From: Oscillospiraceae bacterium
Lineage (GTDB): Bacteria; Bacillota; Clostridia; Oscillospirales; Acutalibacteraceae
Reading direction: 5' to 3'
Assembly: GCA_031270785.1 (NCBI GenBank)
Contig: JAISWM010000117.1
Span: 1 to 26,942, forward strand
DNA: 26,942 nt
Within the stretch, counting starts at the first letter, position 1; each line of letters opens with the position of its first letter. Positions 14,581 to 21,403 of the stretch are shown here, piece after piece. The notes beneath the pieces were generated by a model that was not told where the DNA came from, searched no databases, and saw only the letters and a list, made by a program, of their open reading frames with translations. Position numbers and translations under genes: made by a program.

Positions 14581-14603
14581 TAAAAAAGAGGTGAAATCAA
14601 AAA

Positions 14604-15816
14604 ATGAAAAACTTCAAACCCTCAAAATTTATGTTGTCAACATCGCACTATGACAAAGAAAAAGCTGATCACTCTGTAAATTTCATTGAGCAACTTCGTC
14701 ACACCAAAGGGAAATGGGCAGGTTCAAAATTTAAATTGCTCCCTTGGCAAGAAACCATTGTGCGAGATATTTTCGGGGTAATTAAAGAAAATGGATGTAG
14801 ACAATTCAACACTGCATTTGTTACAACTCCGAAAAAAGCGGGAAAATCAGAGCTTGCCGCGGCAATAGCCTTATACATGCTTTGTGCTGACGGCGAACAA
14901 GCTGCTGAAGTTTACGGTTGTGCTAATGACCGCCAGCAAAGTTGTATCGTGTTCAATGTGGCTCGAGATATGGTATTACGATGTCCGGCGCTTTTAAAGC
15001 GTGTAAAAATTTTAGAGTCTCAAAAGAAAATAGTGTATTTGCCGACACGCAGTATTTATCAAGCTTTATCTTCTGACGTCGCCACAAAATTTGGTTTAAA
15101 TGTGTCCTGCTGTGTTTTTGATGAGCTTTTAGGTCAGCCTGACAGAAAGCTTTTTGACACTATGACAAAAGGCTCAGGCGCGGCACGGACGCAAAGTTTA
15201 AATTTTGTGATAACCACTGCCGGAAGCGATATTCACAGCATTTGCTACGAGGTTTATTCAAAAGCGAAAGATATTTTAAAAGGCAGAAAAACTGATCCGT
15301 CTTTTTATCCTGCTATTTTTGGAGCTTCGAAAGACGCCGACTGGACAAACCCCAAAACTTGGCGCAAAGCGCATCCATCTTTGGGAGTAACGGTCACAGA
15401 AGATTTTTTGAGACAAATGTGCGAAAGTGCCAAACAAAATCCAACAGAAGAAAATCAGTATCGCCAATTTTTTTTAAATCAGTGGTGCAAACAGTCAATT
15501 CGCTGGATGCCAATGGATAAGTGGGATGCTTGCCATTTTATAGTTAATGAAAAAGAGCTTGAAGGTCGAGTTTGTTATGGTGGTCTGGATTTATCTTCAA
15601 CTACCGACATAACAGCATTTGTGCTTGTTTTTCCGCCAACTGACGCCGATGATAAATACTCCGTTCTTCCCTATTTTTGGATTCCTGAAGAAAATATCAA
15701 TTTGCGAGTTCGCAGAGACCACGTTCCTTATGATATTTGGCAGAAACAAGGCTTTTTGCTGACAACAGAAGGGAATGTGGTTCATTACGGATTTATCGAA
15801 GAACTCGGGGGAAAAT
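14604..15816 (+). pseudogene. terL: Terminase large subunit, C-terminus lost
   Basis: The phage DNA-packaging ATPase-nuclease. The N-terminal part is intact: Walker A PKKAGKSELAAA (about 75-86), Walker B CCVFDE (about 168-173), a coupling stretch FVITTAGSD, and the first RNase-H-like nuclease acid in YGGLDLSSTTDI (about 325-336). Real sequence stops at about residue 405 (GFIEELGGKYN), where a 154-bp element with terminal inverted repeats begins; the frame reads through the element to 15980 giving unrelated residues. Roughly the last 130-150 residues, including the later nuclease acids, are absent and are not found downstream. Ribosome site GAGGTG supports ATG 14604. It cannot package DNA. Confidence 0.9.
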
Positions 15817-15970
15817 ACAATAGACCTGTCCGTAAATTTTACAGATTGCAATCAAAATCGACGACGGCGTATGAAGATACTTCCCGGGAGATTTTGATGC
15901 AAAGCCATTTTTTAAGTGATGCATTTTTCGATAATTTGCGCTCTGTGAAGTTTACGGACAGGTCTATTGT
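15817..15970. mobile_element. 154-bp element with 29-bp terminal inverted repeats (MITE-like)
   Basis: Positions 15817-15845 and 15942-15970 are inverted repeats matching at 27 of 29 bases; the outer end reads ACAATAGACCTGTCCGTAAA. Inside, a second inverted repeat is formed by TTGCAATCAAAATC (about 15846-15859) and GATTTTGATGCAA (about 15891-15903). The element carries no gene and looks like a non-autonomous transposon, possibly IS5-related by the GACCT start. It sits exactly at the point where terminase sequence ends. A target duplication is not visible because the right flank is not phage DNA. Confidence 0.8.
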
Positions 15971-16027
15971 TAATTTATAGCGGAAGCACTATAAAATTCA
16001 TTTAATTAAACTCAAAGCCAACGTTTC

Positions 16028-16378
16028 TCAAATTGCTGCAATTAACGAAATAACCATAACTATAAATAAAATAACCAATATATTTTTTTCTTGTTTTTTC
16101 TTTACCGTTTTAGGTCTTTCATCGTCTGCATCCATATGATTTTTTTCACAAATTTTTTTAAATTTTAACTTTTCAAATCTAAAATAAGTACTTGATAACA
16201 CTACAACTATCGCTGCCACAAACTCAAGGGCCATGAAACACACTGAAATCCAAGAACCAACACTTAAAGAAAGTTTAACCACTACACCTAGCATAAAAGA
16301 AGAATTAATACACCACATTGTACCAATAATCCCCAAGGTCCAATAATTTAACCAGAAAACTACAAATAAAACTACCAA
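16028..16378 (-). CDS. Small membrane protein of the minus-strand cassette
   Basis: A 116-residue protein of unknown family. There are hydrophobic segments near residues 1-20 (VVLFVVFWLNYWTLGIIG), 28-45, 48-64 (FMALEFVAAIVVVLS) and a C-terminal one (NILVILFIVMVISLIAAI), separated by a charged loop EKNHMDADDERPKTVKKK. The only start is TTG 16378 and no good ribosome site precedes it. The same frame is open upstream for some 20 codons, and the preceding 63-residue gene ends 5 bp before, so these may be one protein split by a frameshift. Last gene of the cassette. Confidence 0.5.
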   Translation of the reverse strand: MVVLFVVFWLNYWTLGIIGTMWCINSSFMLGVVVKLSLSVGSWISVCFMALEFVAAIVVVLSSTYFRFEKLKFKKICEKNHMDADDERPKTVKKKQEKNILVILFIVMVISLIAAI

Positions 16379-16382
16379 ATTA

Positions 16383-16571
16383 TTAGTAAAACCACCAACC
16401 GAAATTCTGTAAATTGCTGGTAGTTTGTACTTTAGTCAGCGTTCCCAAAAAATTCGCAGGTATAACATTTGAATCTGACTCGAAATAAATACCCCAAACG
16501 AAGAAGGCAACTTGAGTGACCAACTGCAGTAAATTCATTAAATAAATTTTTTTGAACTTAAATTTATTCAT
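16383..16571 (-). CDS. Short membrane protein, possibly the front half of a frameshifted gene
   Basis: About 62 residues: a basic start NKFKFKK, one hydrophobic segment LLQLVTQVAFFVWGIYF and a polar tail. Its start overlaps the stop of the preceding 132-residue gene by the GTGATGA arrangement, so the two are translated together. Its end meets the next open frame, which could continue it after a +1/-1 shift near 16390-16430 into a four-segment protein. No family recognised. Confidence 0.45.
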   Translation of the reverse strand: MNKFKFKKIYLMNLLQLVTQVAFFVWGIYFESDSNVIPANFLGTLTKVQTTSNLQNFGWWFY

Positions 16572-16969
16572 CACTTTTTGCCCTTTTTATTTTCAATACG
16601 CCTTATTAGTATTTCAATACCCACATTAAATAAAGTGAAACACGCAAATCCAACCGATTGCGTAACATTATGTAACACTATTGCAAGGAATGTTAAACAA
16701 ACTAAAGTGCCACGACTATACATAAAAAAATGGCACTTCACTTGAAAATCGCTAATTTCACCATTATTTAAAATTAATGTTCTATGAAGTTTATAAGCGT
16801 TATATAAAGAAATCGCACCCCAAAAAATAGGAAACCACACAGATAAATGAGAGTCATTTAACACAAAATATAACCACAAACCCCCGGCTAGCGACACGAT
16901 ACCTATAATTGCGACTATCGCTTCGGATATGTGAACCAATTTCATCTGAAACTTATCCAAAATGCTCAC
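16571..16969 (-). CDS. Three- to four-pass membrane protein of the cassette
   Basis: A 132-residue protein with membrane segments at about residues 17-36 (AIVAIIGIVSLAGGLWLYFV), 44-57 (WFPIFWGAISLYNA), 85-102 and 106-122, and a basic tail RRIENKKGKK. GTG 16969 has AGAGGAA about 10 nt upstream. There is no recognisable domain. Position directly after the Ala/Gly-rich gene, and compact overlapping layout, would suit an immunity or export partner of a membrane-active peptide, but this is inference from context only. Confidence 0.6.
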   Translation of the reverse strand: MSILDKFQMKLVHISEAIVAIIGIVSLAGGLWLYFVLNDSHLSVWFPIFWGAISLYNAYKLHRTLILNNGEISDFQVKCHFFMYSRGTLVCLTFLAIVLHNVTQSVGFACFTLFNVGIEILIRRIENKKGKK

Positions 16970-16994
16970 AACAAATCATTCCTCTTTTTTAAAA

Positions 16995-17345
16995 TTAAGT
17001 TAATCCAAACCCGACGCCGGCACCAATTAAAATCGGTACTATAATAGCTGTAAGTGTAGCCACACCAGCTCCGGCGGCGGCTGCTGCCGCAGCAGCTTCC
17101 GCAGCTGCTACCCCCGCACCTCCTATGGTTGCCTCAACAGCAGCTACCCCGGGAACCGCTGCTGCAGCGGCTGCACCCGCCATTGCCCCTCCACCTACGG
17201 CCTCTATCGCGGTAGCCATTGCCGCACCTGCTCCTGCAGCAAAAGTACTCCCAGCCGCCGCAGCAGCAAACCCTGCAGCTATTACCTTTCCGGCAACCAC
17301 TATAGCGTGAGGCTGCAACAAAAATTTATTTGCTTGAAACTTCAT
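16995..17345 (-). CDS. Ala/Gly-rich, glycine-zipper-like hydrophobic protein
   Basis: A 116-residue protein with extreme composition: about 45 Ala (39%) and 19 Gly (16%), only a few charged residues, nearly all in the first 20 and at isolated Glu positions. A short basic start MKFQANKFLLQPH precedes a long hydrophobic run containing AAAAAG, GAGAG, an eight-Ala stretch, and ends PILIGAGVGFGLT. Repeated small-xxx-small spacing suggests tightly packed membrane helices, as in glycine zippers of some bacteriocins and pore-forming peptides; no double-glycine leader is seen. Its start lies inside the upstream gene's end (20-bp overlap), so the two are coupled. The G+C of this stretch is far above its neighbours because of Ala/Gly codons. 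Function unknown. Confidence 0.6.
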   Translation of the reverse strand: MKFQANKFLLQPHAIVVAGKVIAAGFAAAAAGSTFAAGAGAAMATAIEAVGGGAMAGAAAAAAVPGVAAVEATIGGAGVAAAEAAAAAAAAGAGVATLTAIIVPILIGAGVGFGLT

Positions 17346-17568
17346 TTTTTTTGCTTGTTGGAATTATACCAACCAAATTGCCATTTTTACGCACTGAAAA
17401 TGTATTTACTGTGCTTTGATATTCAAAAATATCATTACCGATTGAACTTGTAACTTTTTCTCCGTTTATAAGATTTACCTCAACATAATTCACATATATT
17501 GTGCCAACACAAAATACCGCCATAAAGAAATTAACCGCTTTGAATAAATTGATTTTTTTAGTTTTCAT
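17326..17568 (-). CDS. Secreted or membrane-anchored small protein heading the cassette
   Basis: 80 residues: a basic N-terminus MKTKKINLFK, one hydrophobic segment AVNFFMAVFCVGTIYV that fits a signal peptide or anchor, then a polar domain (NLINGEKVTSSIGNDIFEYQSTVNTFSVRKNGNLVGIIP). The ribosome site AAAAAAGGAC before ATG is good. This is the first gene of the five-gene minus-strand operon and overlaps the Ala/Gly-rich gene by 20 bp. No family recognised. Confidence 0.55.
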   Translation of the reverse strand: MKTKKINLFKAVNFFMAVFCVGTIYVNYVEVNLINGEKVTSSIGNDIFEYQSTVNTFSVRKNGNLVGIIPTSKKNEVSSK

Positions 17569-17766
17569 AACAAAAAGTCCTTTTTTAGATTTGGATTAAA
17601 TAAAAAACAGAACTACACAAAAACCTGAAACTTAAAAATGTCTAAGTATCGATAGTGTAATTCCCCCATAATGATAAAGCTTTTTTTAAAAAAACTCAAT
17701 GGCTCTAAAGAAAATTTTGCTAAAATCTCCTTATTTTACAGTTTTTGTTTAACTTTTGATTGTCTG

Positions 17767-17961
17767 TTACACAATGTATATAAAAATGTATATTGTCATT
17801 CTGAGGCCGTGACGCTTACGCTTATTTCTGTATCTATCGCACATGATTTTAAACCTTTTGATCCGCCTATTTACATTTTCTATCAAAATCCGTAGCTTTG
17901 ATAACTCACGGTTATACGCTTTTTCTTCCTTTTTTAATCTCTTCGAGTTAATTCTCCCCAC
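17767..17961 (-). pseudogene. C-terminal fragment of an IS5-family transposase
   Basis: The fragment reads KEEKAYNRELSKLRILIEN, RRIKRFKIMCDRYRNKRKRHGLRMT, which matches the end of IS5/IS1031-type DDE transposases around the catalytic Glu (here the E of LIEN). It begins inside a G/C-rich hairpin (17956-17974) and has no N-terminal or DDE core, so it is a dead remnant. A matching terminal repeat of this IS type (TTAGACCTCTTGCAAAACT) is at 18012-18030, beyond the hairpin, showing the original element has been rearranged. Confidence 0.7.
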
Positions 17962-17980
17962 CTTCAGGGCGGGGTTGGGG
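17956..17980. repeat. G/C-rich hairpin inside the IS5 remnant
   Basis: CCCCACC (17956-17962) pairs with GGCGGGG (17968-17974, one G-U type mismatch) across TTCAG, followed by TTGGGG. It is reminiscent of the hairpin cores at 10860, 18985, 19675 and 21221, and marks where the transposase fragment loses its reading frame, so it may be another inserted element; no target duplication was found. Confidence 0.4.
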
Positions 17981-18011
17981 TTGTTTACTTAGCATTTTTT
18001 CTTTTAAATCA

Positions 18012-18080
18012 TTAGACCTCTTGCAAAACTGTGCGAAGATAGGCAAGCCCCATACAACCCATAGCCAGGATTAGAGTAAA
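18012..18080. mobile_element. IS5-type terminal end and non-phage scar before portal
   Basis: TTAGACCTCTTGCAAAACT resembles the GAGACCTTTGCAAAACT ends of IS5/ISL2-group elements. It is followed by about 50 bp of unassigned sequence, after which portal coding sequence resumes in frame around 18080-18130. This is the right edge of the ~2.1-kb replacement between terL and portal. Confidence 0.45.
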
Positions 18081-18721
18081 CACAGATTAAGTCATCCAAA
18101 AATCCAAAGAAAATGATAAAATGGAAGTCGGGAAGGATGATAAAAAATCCCGACAAGATCAGAGAAAGCTGGAATAATTTATTTCGCGGAAGCGGAAATG
18201 CCCATCAAGTTGCGGTTCTTGAAGAAGGGCTTCAATTCAAAAAAATCGGCATAAATCCCAATGAAGCCCAGTTTCTAGAAACTCGAAAATTCCAAATTTC
18301 TGAGATTGCAAGGATTTTTCGCGTTCCTCCCCACATGATCGGAGACCTTGAACACGCGACTTTCAGCAACATCGAGCATGAATCCATAAATTTTGTTGAC
18401 AACACAATCGTGCCGTGGGTTTCGAGGTTGGAGCAGTCGATGCAAAAAGCATTAATCAACGAATCTAAAAAGCAGGAATTTTTTATCAAATTCAACTTAA
18501 CCGCAAGGCTCCGAGGCGATGCAAACTCGAGAGCCTCATTTTATCAGACAATGCGCCAAAACGGCATAATGTCTGCAAACGATGTGCGCCAGCTTGAAGA
18601 CATGAATTTAATTTCCGAAACTGACGGGGGTTTCAAATATCTAGTTAACGGAAATTTTGTTGAAATGAGCTCTGCGGGGTCTTGGACAGAAAAATATTCA
18701 AAAATGGGTGGTGAAGTTTGA
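18080..18721 (+). pseudogene. Portal protein, C-terminal part only
   Basis: HK97-type portal proteins form the 12-fold ring through which DNA enters the head. What remains is the C-terminal ~200 residues: IKNPDKIRESWNNLFRGSGNAHQVAVLEEGLQFKKIG, then QFLETRKFQISEIARIFRVPPHMIGDLE, the most conserved block of the family, and RGDANSRASFYQTMRQNGIMSANDVR. The first ~200 residues are missing, replaced by IS and cassette DNA; an ATG at 18113 lies within the gene and lacks a ribosome site. The frame is open back to about 18080. It ends GGEV at 18721, after which IS110 material begins. Confidence 0.88.
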
Positions 18722-18803
18722 AACATTCTAATTCTATCCCACCTCAAAAGTGGACACAACAAAACAGACCCCCGTGAAGCGGTCGAAAAAGATGTGCGGG
18801 CTA
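18722..18803. other. IS110 right-end noncoding segment
   Basis: The ~80 bp between the portal stop and the end of the IS110 transposase frame hold no gene. They include AAAAGTGGACACAAC. The exact IS end cannot be fixed without an intact copy or an empty site. Confidence 0.3.
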
Positions 18804-18943
18804 TTAGGTAGAGGTAGTCACCAGATAGCCTTGTCGTTGCAAAATAAAGATAGCCTGCGCAACAGACACTTCGCGCTGAAGCGGCGGTTTGTCGGCCTTG
18901 CGGTACAGTTCCGCGGTATACGGCTCGTTTTTTTTCAGGATGT

Positions 18944-19049
18944 TGTAGATGGGTCGTGTCTCAAAACAGTTGAAATCCTTTCTTTCCCCCCCGCCATAGG
19001 CGGGGGGGAAAGATATTATCAATTAATTTGGACCACTATCTGTAGATGG
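18944..19049 (-). mobile_element. 88-bp hairpin element, copy 1, with 9-bp target duplication
   Basis: The element is 18953-19040, flanked by TGTAGATGG at 18944-18952 and 19041-19049. On the minus strand it begins GATAGTGGTCCAAATT and ends TTTTGAGACACGAC. The centre is a perfect hairpin, TTTCCCCCCCGCC / GGCGGGGGGGAAA. It has no gene. Insertion puts a stop after LLTAIYR in the IS110 transposase. Sequence is nearly identical to the copy at 21190. Confidence 0.85.
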
Positions 19050-19633
19050 CGGTCAGCAGCATTCTGGCGATAGCGATAATCGCTTTCTTGTGTCCGCGCC
19101 GTTTCTTGATAGCGTTGTAGCGATTGGCAATTTCGGGATGCTTCTTGCTCCGGATTGCGCAAAGAGCGCACTGCACAAGTAGCGGCTTGATGTATACCCC
19201 GGCACGGGAAATGCGAGTCGTTTTCTTCTTTCCGGCGCTCTGGCCGTTCTGCGGAGCAAGTCCCGCCCACGAGCAAAGGTGTCTTGACGTTTCAAACACG
19301 GACATATCCACTCCGATTTCGCCGATGATAGCTATAGCAGCGAAGGTTTGGATACCCGGAACGGTCAAAACAAGGTTTATCTGTGGCAAAAACTTTTCCG
19401 CGACAGACAGAATCTCCGATTCGAGATTCGCCTTGCAGATTTTGAGACCCTCCATGTGAGAACGGATAATGCGGAGCTTTTCAGCTTGATTTGCACACAT
19501 TACACCATCCACAGCAGCTTGGATTTCTCCAACGGGAGCCTTGATTCCCTTTGTGAGATAAGGTCTTACGTCAAACGGCTCGTTGTTTCCAAGCAACCGC
19601 TCTGTAATTGCGGAAGCTGCTTTCCCGAACACA

Positions 19634-19747
19634 TCGGAAAACGGTTGTGGGCCAAATTTGTTGATAATATCTTTTTCCCCCCCGCCGATTCGCGGGGGAA
19701 AAAGAATGGATTTCAACTATTTTGGGACACGACCGACCTCGGAAAAC
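19634..19747 (+). mobile_element. 96-bp hairpin element, copy 2, with 9-bp target duplication
   Basis: The element is 19643-19738, flanked by TCGGAAAAC at 19634-19642 and 19739-19747. It shares CCAAATT-TTGATAATATCTTT, the C/G hairpin core and GGATTTCAACTATTTTG-GACACGACC with the other two copies, with slightly longer ends. It lies in the opposite orientation to copy 1 relative to the transposase gene and truncates its N-terminal third after EVGRVPK. Confidence 0.85.
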
Positions 19748-20238
19748 ACATCGTCCAGTTTGATGTTAGAAACAGTAAGGCAGTTTTGAGCACGGTTCTT
19801 TTCTCCGGTTGTGTAGTTGGTCAGCTTAAGACGATACCTGACCAAATCCCGAAGTTGCCTGATGTCGGCGGGCGGGATAAAACTCCCATTGATTAGGTCG
19901 TGCTTGAAGATGTCGGCAATCCATTTGGCGTCCCGCTTATCAGTTTTCTTGCCCTTAATAGCTTTGACGTACTTGGGGTGGGCAAGAACGAGGTTGCAAG
20001 TCACCTCAAGCACATTCCAAACAGGAATCCAGTATTTGCCTGTGGATTCCATGCAAACATCGCGACAGTTGTTCACGGCGAGCCAAGCAGAAAGCCGGCG
20101 AAGATCGCCGGTGAAGGTGGAAAAGCGTTTGCTCTTGTAGGTAGTGACGAGTTTCTCATCTGTTTTGGCAATACACGCCACCACAAACGATTTGTGGACA
20201 TCAATTCCACAGCAGACAGGGTGAACGATTTTCGGCAT

Positions 20239-20539
20239 AACATCCCCTCAGATTATAGATTTGAGGGAACAGGCAGGGACTGGGCGCTCATTGAAAAACG
20301 AGTAGTCTGTCTCTCCAAAGATAAGTTTACGGGGTTCATGGCCCACATTCATTTGTGCTTGAAAGAGCGTCCGGCGCACATAAAGATACGGTGCAGCGAT
20401 TGCTGAACGCACTCACCTCCACGCGCTTTGTAGTGTACCTGCTTCCCCAAGCACAAGTATATCAGAACAGCCTAAAGCGTGTGGCACTCCGGTTTCATCA
20501 ACCTTTTGTGCCTTTCGCTAGAAAGGAATGGTCATAAAG
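20239..20539. other. IS110 upstream noncoding region, possible bridge RNA, and prohead protease leader
   Basis: No real gene is seen in these ~300 bp. On the transposase side, CCCTCA (20245-20250) and TGAGGG (20262-20267) form a hairpin whose arm contains the GAGGGG ribosome site of the transposase. Nearer the protease, GGCAC (20483-20487) pairs with GTGCC (20508-20512), with GGTT/AACC inside, then CCTTTC (20511-20516) with GAAAGG (20521-20526). IS110-group elements encode their guide (bridge) RNA in this 5' noncoding end, so one may be here. The border between IS and phage DNA is not resolved. Confidence 0.4.
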
Positions 20540-21205
20540 ATGAACAAAAAAATCAATAAATTCTGGTGTTTTCAAAGCGAAGAATCCGAGAAAATTTTGA
20601 GAATTGATGGCATTATCGCTAAAGATTCGTGGTATGAGGATGATGTCACGCCAAAGCAATTCAAAGCCGAACTTGATGCCCAAAATGGCGATATTACCGT
20701 GCTTATAAACTCAGTCGGCGGAGATGCGTTTGCTTCATCTCAAATTTATAATATGCTCCGCGATTATGGAGGAAAAGTTACAGTAAAGATAGATAGCATC
20801 GCAGCTTCGGCGGCTTCCGTGATAGCGATGGCGGGCGATGAAGTTTTGATGTCTCCATTATCTTTAATTGTGATTCACGATCCCTGTACGGTCGCTATTG
20901 GCAACACTTTTGAAATGCAAAAAGCCATTGAAGTACTTAGCGAAATTAAAGAAGCGATAATTAATGCATATCAGGCAAAATCAGGACTTTCACGCAGGAA
21001 AATTGCCGACATGATGAGTGCCGAAACATGGCTCAATGCTAAAAAAGCTGTAGAACTTGGTTTCGCAGACGGAATCATGTTTGGAAATGAAAAAGAAGAT
21101 ACGCCTGAAAGCCTGATTTTCAGCCGAATGTCAGTTACAAACGAAATTTTAAACAAACTAAAAGTCAAATCACAAACTAAACTCGCGGATAGTGGTCCAA
21201 ATTAA
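20540..21205 (+). CDS. ClpP-like prohead protease, C-terminal tail cut off by insertion
   Basis: A serine protease of the S14 (ClpP) type used by HK97-like phages to mature the head. Residues about 35-120 hold DITVLINSVGGDAFASSQIYN, the nucleophile Ser in SIAASAASVIAMAGD and the catalytic His in IVIHDP. ATG 20540 is preferred (MNKKINKFWCF) with AAGGA 12 nt upstream; ATG 20528 is adjacent to that site. The present frame ends in KLADSGPN because a hairpin element entered at codon ~216. Removing it joins KLAD to EKLEKDQTNPR and extends to a stop at 21382-21384, giving 248 residues. The protease domain itself is intact, so activity could persist. Confidence 0.88.
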   Translation: MNKKINKFWCFQSEESEKILRIDGIIAKDSWYEDDVTPKQFKAELDAQNGDITVLINSVGGDAFASSQIYNMLRDYGGKVTVKIDSIAASAASVIAMAGDEVLMSPLSLIVIHDPCTVAIGNTFEMQKAIEVLSEIKEAIINAYQAKSGLSRRKIADMMSAETWLNAKKAVELGFADGIMFGNEKEDTPESLIFSRMSVTNEILNKLKVKSQTKLADSGPN

Positions 21206-21287
21206 TTGATAATATCTTTCACCCCCGCGAATCGGCGGGGGTGAAAGAAGAAATTTCAACTATTTTGAGACATGACCAACTCGCGGA
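21180..21287 (+). mobile_element. 88-bp hairpin element, copy 3, with direct repeats, in the prohead protease gene
   Basis: AACTCGCGGA occurs at 21180-21189 and 21278-21287; the element lies between, starting TAGTGGTCCAAATT and ending GAGACATGACC. The core hairpin is TTTCACCCCCGC / GGCGGGGGTGAAA. Deleting 98 bp restores the prohead protease frame exactly, with the displaced tail running to 21384. Since the shared flank is 10 bp, one base of the 9-bp duplication is ambiguous. Confidence 0.85.
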
Positions 21288-21403
21288 CGAAAAACTAGAA
21301 AAAGATCAGACTAATCCGCGAATTGGCAGCGGCACCTTGCCGCTCGAGTCGCTTACCAAGCGGCTAAATTTGTTAAAATATTAATTTAGAAGGAGATTTT
21401 CAA

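Larger units (their letters stand above)
18804..20238 (-). pseudogene. IS110-family transposase broken into three by two hairpin insertions
   Basis: The N-terminal piece (20238 to about 19739) has the DEDD RuvC-like domain: CGIDVHKSFVVAC, MESTGKYWIPV, KTDKRDAKWIA. The middle piece (19633-19041) is the Tnp_20 domain with VPGIQTFAAIAIIGEIG, SWAGLAPQNGQSAGKKKTTRISRAG (catalytic-serine region). The last piece (18943-18804) is YNILKKNEPYTAELYRKADKPP to the stop. Removing the two elements at 19643-19738 and 18953-19040 with one 9-bp copy each leaves 1233 nt, a continuous 410-residue frame of normal family length, with ...DDVFSDVFGK... and ...LLTAIYNILK... rebuilt exactly. The gene is therefore inactive now but was intact before the insertions. 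It separates portal from prohead protease. Confidence 0.92.

Noticed and set aside
17125..17310. Ala/Pro-rich open frame on the plus strand
   Set aside because: It is the antisense shadow of the Ala/Gly-rich gene; GC-biased codons open several frames at once.
19348..20406. Several long plus-strand frames over the IS110 region
   Set aside because: The minus strand encodes a clear IS110 transposase with catalytic motifs and exact repair after element removal; plus-strand frames are shadows.
20355..20537. Plus-strand frame ending just before the prohead protease
   Set aside because: No recognisable family and no ribosome site; it overlaps structured noncoding DNA of the IS110 end.
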